Below are positions 8,515 through 17,170 of a stretch of DNA of 64,000 nt, one piece after another. Location of the stretch: the NCBI RefSeq assembly GCF_002157855.1, contig NZ_CP020880.1, positions 2,604,001 through 2,668,000 of the forward strand, read 5' to 3'. Numbering within the stretch: position 1 is the stretch's first letter; every line of letters starts with the position of its first letter. This stretch comes from Sutcliffiella horikoshii. GTDB lineage: Bacteria; Bacillota; Bacilli; Bacillales; Bacillaceae_I. The notes below the pieces were generated by a model. That model saw only the letters and a list, made by a program, of their open reading frames with translations, had not been told where the DNA came from and made no database searches. The position numbers and the translations under genes were made by a program.

Positions 8515-8850
8515 ATGGTGGGAAGACTTCTATATATAATAATAGCTATCTTATTTCTTTCCTTTCCTTCTTTGGCGTATGGAGAAGTTGCACATTCTTT
8601 TCCATTATCCAAGGATACGATATCAACGTATAGTGACATGCAAATTGAACCGGCTGTACAGACTCCTAGTTCAAATGGCTGGCAAAAAAAGAAGAAGGAC
8701 ATTACGAATGAATCAATACCTTCATTTTCAATAGACGTTCATCATTTTCCAAACGAGCATTACATCAGAAAAGATATTTTCGTAAAACCCCACCTTTTTC
8801 TTACACCATACTTTTACCAAGGTGGCTATCTCTCCTTTAAAGTGATTTAG
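8515..8850 (+). CDS. Small secreted protein of unknown function
   Basis: A 111-residue protein with an N-terminal signal peptide: Arg near the start, hydrophobic core LLYIIIAILFLSF, and likely cleavage after AYG. The mature part is polar with aromatic patches and no known domain. ATG 8515 is chosen because AAGGAAAGTGA lies just before it; an in-frame GTG at 8509 overlaps that site. Followed by another small gene in the same direction. Confidence 0.7.
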   Translation: MVGRLLYIIIAILFLSFPSLAYGEVAHSFPLSKDTISTYSDMQIEPAVQTPSSNGWQKKKKDITNESIPSFSIDVHHFPNEHYIRKDIFVKPHLFLTPYFYQGGYLSFKVI

Positions 8851-8887
8851 ATACGTATTAGATACTAAATCACAGAGAAGAGGAAAG

Positions 8888-9073
8888 ATGATGAATCAAA
8901 AAACGGAGTTTCAAAAATCCATGGAAACTTATGCGTTTTTAATTGCAATAACAGGTTTCTTTCTTACATCAATCGTAGTTGCAGCGTTGGTAACCGACCA
9001 AGATATATTTTCAATGTTACCGAGATTTTCTTGGGATATGATAAATACTTGGGACGAAATATTTAATAGGTAA
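8888..9073 (+). CDS. Small single-pass membrane protein
   Basis: 61 residues: polar N-terminus, one hydrophobic helix (YAFLIAITGFFLTSIVVAAL) and a tryptophan-containing polar tail. AGAGGAAAG precedes two consecutive ATG codons, and the second (8891) has slightly better spacing. It lies 37 bases after the secreted protein gene and is followed by a terminator, so the two may be one transcript. No family recognised. Confidence 0.65.
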   Translation: MMNQKTEFQKSMETYAFLIAITGFFLTSIVVAALVTDQDIFSMLPRFSWDMINTWDEIFNR

Positions 9074-9081
9074 AATAATAA

Positions 9082-9128
9082 AGTCGACTTGATAAGGGAT
9101 ATACTCCCAAAACAAGTCGACTATTTTT
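9082..9128. terminator. Rho-independent terminator
   Basis: A perfect 10-bp stem AGTCGACTTG/CAAGTCGACT with a 21-base loop, then ATTTTT. Placed between convergent genes. Confidence 0.8.
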
Positions 9129-9131
9129 AAT

Positions 9132-9503
9132 CTATCTATGTTGATCAATTAAGATAGGGTTCCCATCTGGATCTTCTATTGTAAGGCTTGCCGGTCCCTT
9201 AGTTGATTCATTTGCTTCTGTCAGGATCTTAATTCCTTTCTCTTTAAGGGTCTTTTGAAGGACTCTGACATCTGTAAATTCATCCAAGCTCTCTGCATTT
9301 TGATTCCATCCTGGATTAAATGTTAAAATATTTTTCTCAAACATCCCTTGGAAAAGCCCAATAACACAACTTTCATTTTTCATAATCAACCAATTATGGC
9401 TGATTTCCCCTCCCAACACTTCAAAACCGAGACACTCATAGAATTCTTTTGATTTGTGGATGTCTTTTACTGTTAAACTGATTGAAAACGCACCTAGTTT
9501 CAT
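9132..9503 (-). CDS. VOC-family (glyoxalase-fold) protein
   Basis: 123 residues, one glyoxalase/bleomycin-resistance module: [22 protein letters not shown] at the start and [13 protein letters not shown] at the end. ATG 9503 is chosen because GGGGGAGGAA lies directly upstream. Likely a metal-dependent small-molecule enzyme or binding protein; substrate unknown. Confidence 0.88.
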   Translation of the reverse strand: MKLGAFSISLTVKDIHKSKEFYECLGFEVLGGEISHNWLIMKNESCVIGLFQGMFEKNILTFNPGWNQNAESLDEFTDVRVLQKTLKEKGIKILTEANESTKGPASLTIEDPDGNPILIDQHR

Positions 9504-9637
9504 CGTTCCTCCCCCTGGATAGGAATTACCTAACCGTAATAAAGTTTGCTCCCTCTTATTATAGCAACAACTTAGAAAGAGAAAGTAGAGAATTTTCATT
9601 CTACTTATTTTATAATAATCTTTAGGGGGAGATAAAA

Positions 9638-10174
9638 ATGAATTTTACATATGAAGAAGTACCTATTGATAGATTAGAAATGTGCAAAGAAATTTGTAAT
9701 GAGTTAATGGTATACCAGAAATCATTGGCGTATATTACACCTGAACGTTTCGATAACATGACATATGAAACCAGATTAATTCCCTCTGTAGAAAAAGCTC
9801 AGCATAATTATTTGGTGGTAGTGAAAAATGAGGATGAAGTTATTGGCTATGTTTACTCAAACATTTCTCCAAAAGAGGTCTATTCGTCTGAATTTGCTAC
9901 TTTTTTTGACATGGAGTCCGTTGAGAAAACGCACGTTGGATGCTTGTCTCAATTCTACATCAAGGATAAATATCGCCAATACGGAATTGGTTCAAAGCTG
10001 TTTTCCATGTCAATGGATTGGCTTAAAACTTTCAATGAAGTAGAAGATTATTTTATCTTTGTTTCAAATGGGAACGAGCAGGCACTGGAGTTTTATAAAC
10101 GCAAAGGTTTTTTTGTAAGTCATGAGATTTTAGAGGGGTTTATAATGGTATTAAGAAACAGGAGTAGCAACTAA
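9638..10174 (+). CDS. GNAT-family N-acetyltransferase
   Basis: 178 residues. The acetyl-CoA binding motif is in the middle-to-end portion ([12 protein letters not shown]), followed by [13 protein letters not shown], which is motif B of the GNAT fold. It transfers an acetyl group to an unknown amine. AGGGGGAG precedes the ATG. Single gene between two VOC genes on the other strand. Confidence 0.9.
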   Translation: MNFTYEEVPIDRLEMCKEICNELMVYQKSLAYITPERFDNMTYETRLIPSVEKAQHNYLVVVKNEDEVIGYVYSNISPKEVYSSEFATFFDMESVEKTHVGCLSQFYIKDKYRQYGIGSKLFSMSMDWLKTFNEVEDYFIFVSNGNEQALEFYKRKGFFVSHEILEGFIMVLRNRSSN

Positions 10175-10180
10175 TAATGG

Positions 10181-10579
10181 CTACTCCTGTTCCTTCAAGT
10201 TCTTCTGATCTACATTAAATTCAATTAAATTATTGGAGGGATCCATACAAAAGATTTGTGCAAAACCGCTTTTGCTATGAGGTTTTTGCACTATTTCAAT
10301 ACCTTTACCTTTTAAAAATTCCACCGTTTGATAATAATCATCTACTCTGATGGCAAAATGACCATCTCTACTGTCAATTTTATTTTCACTTCTCAAGGTT
10401 TCCGCTTCTTTATTTTGAATTAAATGAAGCTGAGAATTCCCTACTTGATACCAAGCACCAGGAAAATCAAAGTCTGGTCTTTTTAACTCAGAAAAACCAA
10501 GAAGTGCCCCGTAAAAATATTTTGCCTCTTCAATGTCATCCACCGCAAGGCTCACATGATGCAAGTCTGATATTTTCAT
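10181..10579 (-). CDS. VOC-family (glyoxalase-fold) protein
   Basis: 132 residues. The first metal ligand position is in LHHVSLAVDD, a second His is in DGHFAIRVDD, and the terminal DPSNNLIEFN holds the family's glutamate. The layout resembles lactoylglutathione lyase-like and dioxygenase-like single modules. Substrate unknown. Distinct in sequence from the VOC gene at 9132. Confidence 0.88.
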   Translation of the reverse strand: MKISDLHHVSLAVDDIEEAKYFYGALLGFSELKRPDFDFPGAWYQVGNSQLHLIQNKEAETLRSENKIDSRDGHFAIRVDDYYQTVEFLKGKGIEIVQKPHSKSGFAQIFCMDPSNNLIEFNVDQKNLKEQE

Positions 10580-10627
10580 TTTTTGTACACGCCCTTTCTA
10601 AAAATAATAATGCTAGTATATCACTAA

Positions 10628-11353
10628 TTACTTTTTACCTAACGAAAAACCTTCAAATACCCTACCACCATGCAGATCCAAAATATTCTCCACAATATGT
10701 ATAACTCTTCTCTTATCATTGGTTGTATAAAATAAGTCAAAAGCTTCCGTAAAGGCCACTGCATATTCTTCATCATATTCTGCAAGAGAGCGAAAAACCC
10801 ATTTGGAAGAGCCGATCCACCTATTGTTAGTTCTTAAAACAAATTCTGCTGCAAGTTCAGCCAGTTTCCCCGCAACAAATATTCCTTCGGATCGATTCGT
10901 TGTGCCAATAAAGTCATCTAGCACATCGGTGAGAAAATATTGTTTCAACTTAATTGTTGCCTTGTCCCATTTTTCTGGACCAGCAATTAAAAGCGTTTCT
11001 GCCTCCTGTTTTATCCCATCTAAAATCCCCTTGTCCTTTAGAACGATTCCCTCTGAAATCATTCTCGGCAAACATGGACGTGCCCTTTCACAATCGCTTT
11101 TGAAAAAGGCTTGATAGGAGTCTAGGTTATGACAGAATAATTCAATCGGCCATCCTAGCTCGACGAAGGATTCTCTGTATGAAGCTGATAACTTTTTATC
11201 AAAGACCACGATATCCAAGTCTGACGTGGCGCTTTCCTGACCTCGCACCACACTGCCAGCAAGTATGGCGCCTTCACACTCAGGAAAATGTCTTTCAATG
11301 ATTTTCTTTGCAGCTTTCGTTGCAGGTAACCTATGTAGATGATCTACGTTCAT
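10628..11353 (-). CDS. Nucleotidyltransferase-domain protein
   Basis: 241 residues. The N-terminal polymerase-beta-like motif is GSVVRGQESATSDLDIVV (GS followed by the DxD metal-binding pair); the rest is helical. Related proteins include MNT-type and aminoglycoside nucleotidyltransferase-like enzymes that transfer NMP to small molecules or proteins. No partner HEPN gene is adjacent. Substrate unknown. Confidence 0.85.
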   Translation of the reverse strand: MNVDHLHRLPATKAAKKIIERHFPECEGAILAGSVVRGQESATSDLDIVVFDKKLSASYRESFVELGWPIELFCHNLDSYQAFFKSDCERARPCLPRMISEGIVLKDKGILDGIKQEAETLLIAGPEKWDKATIKLKQYFLTDVLDDFIGTTNRSEGIFVAGKLAELAAEFVLRTNNRWIGSSKWVFRSLAEYDEEYAVAFTEAFDLFYTTNDKRRVIHIVENILDLHGGRVFEGFSLGKK

Positions 11354-11497
11354 CCTTTAAACACCTCTCTTCTCAAAAGCATATCATATAAAAACAATTT
11401 TTTAGATAAATTCCCTCCATCTTCCGCCCTCCCATTTCCCTTCTGGCTAATCCAAATGATAAACTATGGGATATATATCCTTTTTGGAGGTTTTAAG

Positions 11498-12424
11498 GTG
11501 AGACAGCTAAAGCGCATTTTAATTGTTATGGGCATTTTACTTTCCTATATTCTGTTTGTAGGTATTTTCTTCACCAATAAAGTTATGTACATTCGTAAAA
11601 AGACAAACGAGGAAATCCTGGAACGGGAGAAATTGCTCGGCCACTTTAAGGAAGATGTTTATTTGAAGTTACCTAAACGAGAACTTACCATCCCTTCCCC
11701 ACTTGGATACAATATTTATGGGGAAATGTTTGATGTACCGGGGTCCACCCGTTATATGATTTTCAGTCATGGTGTCACACAGAACACCCTTAATTCCATT
11801 AAATACATGAATATCTTCCTTGAACGAGGATGGAATGTCGTTTTATATGATCATCGCAGACATGGGAAATCCGGAGGAAAGACAACAAGCTATGGTTTTT
11901 ATGAAAAGCATGATTTAAAAGCGATCGTAGACTGGGTTCGCGAACACGCTGGTAGTGAAGCAACTATTGGGATTCATGGGGAATCCATGGGTGCTGCGAC
12001 GTTGCTGATGTATGCAGGTGGAATTGAAGATGGTGCTGACTTTTATATCGCTGATTGTCCGTTTTCAGATCTTGAGGAGCAACTAACCTATCGTTTAAAA
12101 GCAGATTTCAAAATTCCTAAACAGCTTGTCATGCCGATTGCTAATACTTTTTTACGCATAAGAGATAAGTACTCCATTCGAGATGTTTCACCAATTAATG
12201 TTATTGAAAACATCGAGAATCCAGTCTTATTTATCCATAGTGAACCGGACGACTTTATTCCAATAATGATGACTCAGCAACTTTTTGAAAAGAAAAAAGG
12301 AAAAAAACAGTTGTATGTCGCTAGAAACGGAATGCATGCGATGAGCTACACTGAAAATCGCGAGGAATATGAAAAGGCGATTGATGAGTTTTTGGATGAG
12401 ATTGGTTTTGGCAAGACCGAGTAA
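11498..12424 (+). CDS. Membrane-anchored alpha/beta hydrolase (YqkD-like)
   Basis: 308 residues with one N-terminal hydrophobic helix and an alpha/beta hydrolase domain. Catalytic elements: nucleophile elbow HGESMGA, acid in EPDDFIP and His in NGMHAMSY; the oxyanion region is FSHGVTQN. Length and features match B. subtilis YqkD. GTG 11498 is chosen because GGAGG sits seven bases before it and homologues begin at the anchor helix. Probable esterase acting near the membrane surface. Confidence 0.9.
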   Translation: MRQLKRILIVMGILLSYILFVGIFFTNKVMYIRKKTNEEILEREKLLGHFKEDVYLKLPKRELTIPSPLGYNIYGEMFDVPGSTRYMIFSHGVTQNTLNSIKYMNIFLERGWNVVLYDHRRHGKSGGKTTSYGFYEKHDLKAIVDWVREHAGSEATIGIHGESMGAATLLMYAGGIEDGADFYIADCPFSDLEEQLTYRLKADFKIPKQLVMPIANTFLRIRDKYSIRDVSPINVIENIENPVLFIHSEPDDFIPIMMTQQLFEKKKGKKQLYVARNGMHAMSYTENREEYEKAIDEFLDEIGFGKTE

Positions 12425-12431
12425 TTTCTAG

Positions 12432-12465
12432 GGAGCAACCATAAGAGTGGTTGTTCCTTTTTTTT
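12432..12465 (+). terminator. Rho-independent terminator
   Basis: GGAGCAACCA/TGGTTGTTCC forms a 10-bp stem (one G-U) with a six-base loop and eight T residues. Confidence 0.85.
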
Positions 12466-12531
12466 GTTTAGAATAATTTCCTTATTTAAATTGAATCATA
12501 ATGATAGGACAGTTTCGAAGGAGTGAAAGGA

Positions 12532-12954
12532 ATGGATGAGCAAATCAAGGAATTGAACGCCTTTTTGGAGGGCGAGTTCATGGGCATTCATGCATATGAA
12601 CATTATATAAAAAACACACAGGATGAAGCGATTAAAAAAGATTTGCAAACAATCCAACAGAACCATAAGATGCATGCTATTTTTGTAGCAGAAAGAATTC
12701 AAAACCTTGGTGGCGAGGCTGTCGATGATGTTGGCCTGGTCGGGGCTTTTCAGGAGAGAGTTCAACAGGTAAAAGGCTACCCGAAGGATTCTCGTGCCAT
12801 TATTGAAGGTGCTATCCATGGTGAGGAATTCGGGTCAGATATGATGGCAGAGTTTGTGAAGGGTGACCTGGACTTGGAGAGTAGAAATATGGTTCAGTCC
12901 ATATTGAAGGAGCATCAGCAGCATATTGAATTATTGAGAAAACATTTGAAATAA
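12532..12954 (+). CDS. DUF2383-family ferritin-like four-helix protein
   Basis: 140 residues of almost entirely helical sequence. Family-type elements are HAYEHYI, a His-rich NHKMHAIFVAERIQNLGGEA and IIEGAIHGEEFG, ending EHQQHIELLRKHL. These are the Glu/His-bearing helices of DUF2383 (PA2169-like ferritin-fold) proteins. Metal binding is suggested by the conserved His/Glu, but the role is unknown. ATG 12532 follows AAGGAG; an in-frame GTG overlaps that site. Own terminator. Confidence 0.85.
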   Translation: MDEQIKELNAFLEGEFMGIHAYEHYIKNTQDEAIKKDLQTIQQNHKMHAIFVAERIQNLGGEAVDDVGLVGAFQERVQQVKGYPKDSRAIIEGAIHGEEFGSDMMAEFVKGDLDLESRNMVQSILKEHQQHIELLRKHLK

Positions 12955-12963
12955 GAAATGAAT

Positions 12964-12996
12964 GAGGACGGTGCAGTTGCCACTGTCCTCTCTTTT
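12964..12996 (+). terminator. Rho-independent terminator
   Basis: GAGGACGGTG pairs with CACTGTCCTC (one G-U), seven-base loop, followed by TCTTTT. Confidence 0.75.
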
Positions 12997-12998
12997 GT

Positions 12999-13277
12999 TC
13001 AGGTGAAAGATCCAACATTCATGAAAGCTACTATAGCCAAAAGACCCAATAGGTGAATAATCAACCCGGCCACACTGCACACTAGACCCGCTACTGAAAT
13101 TCCGTGCCCTTTTTCCCCAGTAAGAACTATTTCTTTTTTAGCTACAAAGTAACACACAAGCCCTATAATGGCAAAGATGCTTCCTATTAAAGGCAATAAA
13201 ATCGACACAATACCAAACACCAAAGATATGATAGCTTTAGTATTTGTTTGTTCAGTCCCTACTTCCCGCTCGTACAT
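12999..13277 (-). CDS. DUF4190-like small membrane protein
   Basis: 92 residues: a short polar N-terminus (TNTKAIISLVFGIVSILLP), two pairs of hydrophobic helices and a KGHGISVAGLVCSVAGLI segment. This is the DUF4190 pattern. GAGGGGGAG precedes the ATG. Function unknown. Confidence 0.8.
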   Translation of the reverse strand: MYEREVGTEQTNTKAIISLVFGIVSILLPLIGSIFAIIGLVCYFVAKKEIVLTGEKGHGISVAGLVCSVAGLIIHLLGLLAIVAFMNVGSFT

Positions 13278-13393
13278 ATTTCTCCCCCTCTATATTTTGC
13301 ATATACTTCCATATCTATTACTAAATTTTACTACCTTCCTTTCATATTTACTACTATAATAAAAGAAATATAAACATGAAGGAGTAAATAAGC

Positions 13394-14164
13394 ATGCTTG
13401 AATATTTCAACGTAACAATCACCCCATTTCAATCAGAGCGACGAGTAAGCGTTCTCTTACCAAAAGGGTATGAAACCTCGGACAAGCATTATCCTGTTTT
13501 GTATATGCACGATGGACAAAACCTCTTTATCGATAGCGAAGCAAGCTTTGGGGTCAGCTGGGGGATTAAGGACTATTTAGAACAGCAGTCAGATCTTGAA
13601 ATTATTGTGGTCGGCATTGATTGTAACCATGAAGGATTTGAGCGTTTTAACGAATATGCACCATGGGAAAATAAAGAGCTTGGACAAAGGCTTTTTAACG
13701 ATGAAAAACTTACAGGCGGTAAAGGGAAAGAATATATTGATTATCTAACCTTTGAATTAAAACCTTTAATTGATGAGAAATACCGTACACTTCCGAAAGA
13801 AACTGCAATGGCCGGCAGTTCCATGGGCGGACTAATTTCTACTTATGCAGCATGTAAATATCCTCATATATACAAACGAATTGCATCCTTGTCTTCTGCC
13901 TATTGGATTAATCAACATGAAATAGAAGCATACATACAAGAAAGTGATTTAAGTGAAGTTGAACGATTTTATTTGGATGTCGGCACAAAGGAAGATACCT
14001 CCTTTATCAACCATCAAATTTATATAGATTCTAGTCAAAAAGTGTATGATTTATTAGTGGAGAAAATCGAGAATGTGCGCTTTGATATAGTGGAAGAGGC
14101 AGTGCATAACGAAGCTGCATGGCGCAAGAGGCTTCCAGTTATGTTTGATTTTTTATATAAATAA
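13394..14164 (+). CDS. Alpha/beta hydrolase, putative esterase (Fes/YbbA-like)
   Basis: 256 residues of the esterase-D/enterochelin-esterase-like type. The nucleophile elbow is AGSSMGG, an oxyanion strand is PVLYMHDGQNLF, and the C-terminal His is in EAVHNEAAW. Relatives include B. subtilis YbbA, a siderophore trilactone hydrolase, but no siderophore genes are nearby, so a general carboxylesterase role is equally likely. AAGGAG precedes the ATG. Cytoplasmic, single gene. Confidence 0.88.
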   Translation: MLEYFNVTITPFQSERRVSVLLPKGYETSDKHYPVLYMHDGQNLFIDSEASFGVSWGIKDYLEQQSDLEIIVVGIDCNHEGFERFNEYAPWENKELGQRLFNDEKLTGGKGKEYIDYLTFELKPLIDEKYRTLPKETAMAGSSMGGLISTYAACKYPHIYKRIASLSSAYWINQHEIEAYIQESDLSEVERFYLDVGTKEDTSFINHQIYIDSSQKVYDLLVEKIENVRFDIVEEAVHNEAAWRKRLPVMFDFLYK

Positions 14165-14203
14165 TGGAAAAGGACTCACCCCCGAGTGAGTCCTTTCCAT
14201 TTT
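14164..14203. terminator. Bidirectional rho-independent terminator
   Basis: ATGGAAAAGGACTCAC pairs with GTGAGTCCTTTCCAT (one unpaired base) around a short C-rich loop, between convergent genes. Confidence 0.85.
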
Positions 14204-14209
14204 CAAACC

Positions 14210-14836
14210 TTAAAACGTTTCATATGTTACAACTTCATCGAGCGGGAAGCGCAATGTTCCATGTGCTTCAGCGGCCGCTTTACCAACAGAGATTAACATA
14301 ATAGGCACATAACGCTCAGGGATGTTAAATTCTTTTCTGAATGCTACTTTATCAAATCCGCCCATTGGCACTGTGTCATAGCCTTTATCTTTGGCTGCAA
14401 GCATCAATTGCATGGATGCTAGTGAAGCGTTCATAACCGCTTCATCACGGGCAAATTGGTCATTTGTATATGCGCCGTGGATTTGGTTCGTTAATATTTC
14501 TTTTACCTCAGGAGTCATGAATCCTTTGTTCACCACTTCCCCATACACTCTTTCCGCATTATGGTTTGCTTCAAGATCACCTAACACTGCAATAGTTACA
14601 GAGCTATCCACTACTTGCTGTTGGTTATAGGCAATTGGTAAAAGCTTTTCTTTCTGACTATCTGATTGAATCACAAGGAACTTCCAATGCTGCAAGTTCC
14701 ATGAAGATGGTGCAGTAATGGTTGCCTCTAAAATTTCTTGAAGGTCTTTTTGCGGCATATCATATTGTGTATATTTACGTACTGAATGACGTTCTTTCAT
14801 TGTTTCGATTGCTGATTTAGTAGTTGTGTTATTCAT
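14210..14836 (-). CDS. Nitroreductase-family oxidoreductase (YodC-like)
   Basis: 208 residues, FMN-dependent NAD(P)H nitroreductase fold. FMN-binding segments are ERHSVRKY and TAPSSWNLQHWKF near the N-terminus and KGYDTVPMGGF later. It is close in length and motifs to B. subtilis YodC, which is induced by quinones and diamide. It would reduce nitro or quinone compounds. An inverted repeat resembling MhqR operators overlaps its probable promoter, consistent with electrophile control. Confidence 0.92.
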   Translation of the reverse strand: MNNTTTKSAIETMKERHSVRKYTQYDMPQKDLQEILEATITAPSSWNLQHWKFLVIQSDSQKEKLLPIAYNQQQVVDSSVTIAVLGDLEANHNAERVYGEVVNKGFMTPEVKEILTNQIHGAYTNDQFARDEAVMNASLASMQLMLAAKDKGYDTVPMGGFDKVAFRKEFNIPERYVPIMLISVGKAAAEAHGTLRFPLDEVVTYETF

Positions 14837-14879
14837 GAAGAAATCTCTCCTTCTTCTTGTTGATATTGATTACTTTTTA

Positions 14880-14927
14880 TTTTTAACACAGTAATATCTC
14901 AATGTCAAAATGTATGCATTCGAGATA
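14880..14927 (-). promoter_or_regulatory. Candidate promoter with MhqR-like operator
   Basis: On the minus strand TTGACA (14903-14908) and TAAAAA (14880-14885) lie 17 bases apart. An imperfect inverted repeat, TATCTCAATG (14895-14904) and CATTCGAGATA (14917-14927), overlaps the -35. The right arm matches the half-site of the B. subtilis MhqR box (ATCTCGAATTCGAGAT type). The spacing between arms is larger than in that box, so the assignment is tentative. Confidence 0.4.
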
Positions 14928-14999
14928 ACTGGAAGTTTCAGCTACCATTAGCAAGTATTGGAATGACTCCAATCATTAAGTATTTTCCCCGTTTAATAA

Positions 15000-15031
15000 A
15001 AAAACTCCATTCCAATAATAGAGAATGGAGT
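15000..15031 (-). terminator. Rho-independent terminator
   Basis: ACTCCATTC pairs with GAATGGAGT; on the minus strand a run of T follows the stem. It ends the YqcI-cupin gene. Confidence 0.75.
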
Positions 15032-15037
15032 TAACAA

Positions 15038-16114
15038 TTATTTTAATACTGCAATGACATATAAACACCCATCTATTCCTGATAATGATCCGTGTACTGT
15101 TTCTTTTGGTAAGTAAATCCTGTCCCCTTCCTGACAAGTAATAAGTTCTCCTCCTACTTCCATAGAGATACTCCCCTTAAGGATATGTAGGACTTCATTT
15201 GTTGGGTGCGTATGATTGGGATGGGCTTTAAACGGTTCATCCTTCTGTACTTCCACATATCCTGTTCCGTTGAGTGGTAACAGCTCCAAGGTTACTTTTT
15301 CAAGGCTGCCTCCTACCCCTCTTTCTACGCGAAATTCTTTAAAATCTGATGGGAATGCATAAGTGACCCCTGACGTATTGTTTTTCTCTTTCTCCAACGA
15401 CGCGTGAAACGGGCATTTTGATGTTTCTAAGTTATTATCATCCATTAAGAAATACTGCCTCCATTCTCTTGTTTCAGTTTTACCATACCAGTTAAGCGAA
15501 GGATGTGGTGAAACACGGTCATATACTTCTAAGCGGTCCCTGACCGTCTTTTGAAACAGCTTTCCGAGGTGGGTGTCACCGCTTATGCCGTCAAACACCC
15601 ATCTCGGCTGGAAAGTTATCATAAACGTTGTCGCTTTCCTGCTTGCTCGTTTTTCATGTACAGGAGTGTTGCAAACAACAAATATTGGTTCATCATGAAA
15701 GGAGAATTCCCATAGATAATGATCTGGATCTGCAGGAATCTCTTCCGGCCAATCCTTTTCATCTAATTGATGGAGGCGTTGAAGGATATTCCAAAATTGT
15801 TTTTCATACTGTTCAAAGGTTTTTTTCTCTTCCGGCTTAAAGAATGCAACAAACGATGTATTCTTCCCGAGTTCCCTCGCTTCTTCTAGATATAATTTTA
15901 ATGCTTCTGCCAAGTCCTCCATCGCATTTTCGCTTGTTGGACTTTCAATAAAAGCAAACCGGAGTGAGCCCTGCTTGAACCCTTCTACACCAAATACACA
16001 TGGAAACGGCCGGGTTTCAGATAACATATCTTTTGAGAATGAAGAGAAAACTTGTCTCCCCCATGGAGGAACATTTTTTAATGAATAAAGTGCTTCCAGA
16101 TCCAATTGCTGCAT
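15038..16114 (-). CDS. YqcI/YcgG domain fused to a C-terminal cupin
   Basis: 358 residues with two parts. Residues 1 to about 235 match the YqcI/YcgG family (FPCVFGVEGFKQGSLRFAF near residue 40, later ATTFMITFQPRWVFD). Residues about 265-358 form a cupin with both motifs (HPNHTHPTNEVLHILKG and EGDRIYLPKETVHG), giving three metal-ligand His plus Glu. YqcI/YcgG proteins are usually about 240-255 residues without the cupin. Function unknown. An oxygenase-like or metal-sensing role is possible. ATG preceded by AAAGGGGGAG. Confidence 0.85.
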   Translation of the reverse strand: MQQLDLEALYSLKNVPPWGRQVFSSFSKDMLSETRPFPCVFGVEGFKQGSLRFAFIESPTSENAMEDLAEALKLYLEEARELGKNTSFVAFFKPEEKKTFEQYEKQFWNILQRLHQLDEKDWPEEIPADPDHYLWEFSFHDEPIFVVCNTPVHEKRASRKATTFMITFQPRWVFDGISGDTHLGKLFQKTVRDRLEVYDRVSPHPSLNWYGKTETREWRQYFLMDDNNLETSKCPFHASLEKEKNNTSGVTYAFPSDFKEFRVERGVGGSLEKVTLELLPLNGTGYVEVQKDEPFKAHPNHTHPTNEVLHILKGSISMEVGGELITCQEGDRIYLPKETVHGSLSGIDGCLYVIAVLK

Positions 16115-16242
16115 CCATTCTCCCCCTTTAGCTAAGCAAAGTACTAATTATAAATACGAACAAATCTCTCCATCTATGCATGAAATTGCTTTTCTTCAAC
16201 ATATAAATTTATGGACAAGTCTTGTTGTAAGGAGTAATTAAC

Positions 16243-16872
16243 ATGGAAATAATATGGACCATCCTGCACTTTATGGTACTTGGTATTAGCTTGGCTGCTC
16301 CGGTTGGGCCAATAAATTTAGAGATGATCAAACGTGGAATTTCATCAGGTTTTTTTGCTTCCTGGCTAGTGGGATTAGGTGGTATGACTGCTGATATTAT
16401 ATTTTTATTGATTATCTTAATTGGCTTGGCACCTTATCTCCAAATCGAATGGGTGGAATTATGTATGTATGGAATTGGCGGCGGGTTATTGCTATACCTC
16501 GGTATCACCACTATCTATGGGTCATTCCCCAAAAGGAAGATTCTAGAACTTGGACAACCTATTCAGAGGAATTCATTCCTTGTCGGCTTTAGTATCGCTG
16601 CGTTTAATCCCATTAATTTTGTTTTCTGGTTTGGAATTTTCGGTTCTTCCATTCAATCTCTTTCTGAAAAAAGCTGGATCATTGCTTTGGTCGGTTGCCT
16701 CTCCTTGTTACTTGGAATCTTCCTTTGGAACTTAAATATTGCCTTTACGGTACACTTTGCACGTGCTTTTATCAAAGAAAAAATTCTTAAAGCAGTTAAT
16801 CTTGCGGCAGGGATATTTTTAACCGTTTCCGCTTTTCCATTTTTGTCAAAGTTTCTGAACCTGATTTTATAA
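16243..16872 (+). CDS. LysE-family translocator
   Basis: 209 residues with about six membrane helices. The family signature GISLAAPVGPINLEMIKRG lies in the first helix and AAFNPINFVFWFG starts the fourth. LysE/RhtB proteins export amino acids or related small metabolites by proton antiport; the substrate cannot be read. AAGGAG precedes the ATG. Confidence 0.93.
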   Translation: MEIIWTILHFMVLGISLAAPVGPINLEMIKRGISSGFFASWLVGLGGMTADIIFLLIILIGLAPYLQIEWVELCMYGIGGGLLLYLGITTIYGSFPKRKILELGQPIQRNSFLVGFSIAAFNPINFVFWFGIFGSSIQSLSEKSWIIALVGCLSLLLGIFLWNLNIAFTVHFARAFIKEKILKAVNLAAGIFLTVSAFPFLSKFLNLIL

Positions 16873-16889
16873 AAATAGTAATGTTGGGT

Positions 16890-17100
16890 CATTTGAGTGA
16901 AGAATTGGTTTTTGGGATCTCTGTGGATTTGGATTTACGGCGGATTATTGGGAGATGCGGTATTTCATGCATATGTTTGAGGGGTTCGACCGTTTGGAGG
17001 AGACCTTCTACATTTTTGGGCTTTTGTTTTACTCTTTTGTGCTGACCTTCTGCATTTCCCAGACTACTTTCTACATTTCCCAATTCAACTTCCACAATTA
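16890..17100. repeat. Low-complexity intergenic repeats around ACCTTCTACATTT
   Basis: Three diverged copies of a block with core ACYTTCTRCATTTCCC, spaced 42 and 21 bases, sit between convergent genes. An open frame on the minus strand here (16889-17095) encodes only repetitive polar sequence and lacks a convincing start, so I treat it as non-coding. Confidence 0.45.
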
Positions 17101-17113
17101 AAGCATTTCACCG

Positions 17114-17155
17114 CAAAAAAACACTCCCTGCCTTAAAATCTTAGCATGAGAGTGT
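17114..17155 (-). terminator. Rho-independent terminator
   Basis: ACACTC (17121) pairs with GAGTGT (17150) across a long loop, with seven T on the minus strand after the stem. Ends the DinB-like gene. Confidence 0.6.
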
Positions 17156-17170
17156 GCAGTAACTTAACAA

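Noticed and set aside
16889-17095. 68-codon minus-strand frame
   Set aside because: Encodes low-complexity repeats, lacks a good start signal and coincides with intergenic repeat blocks.
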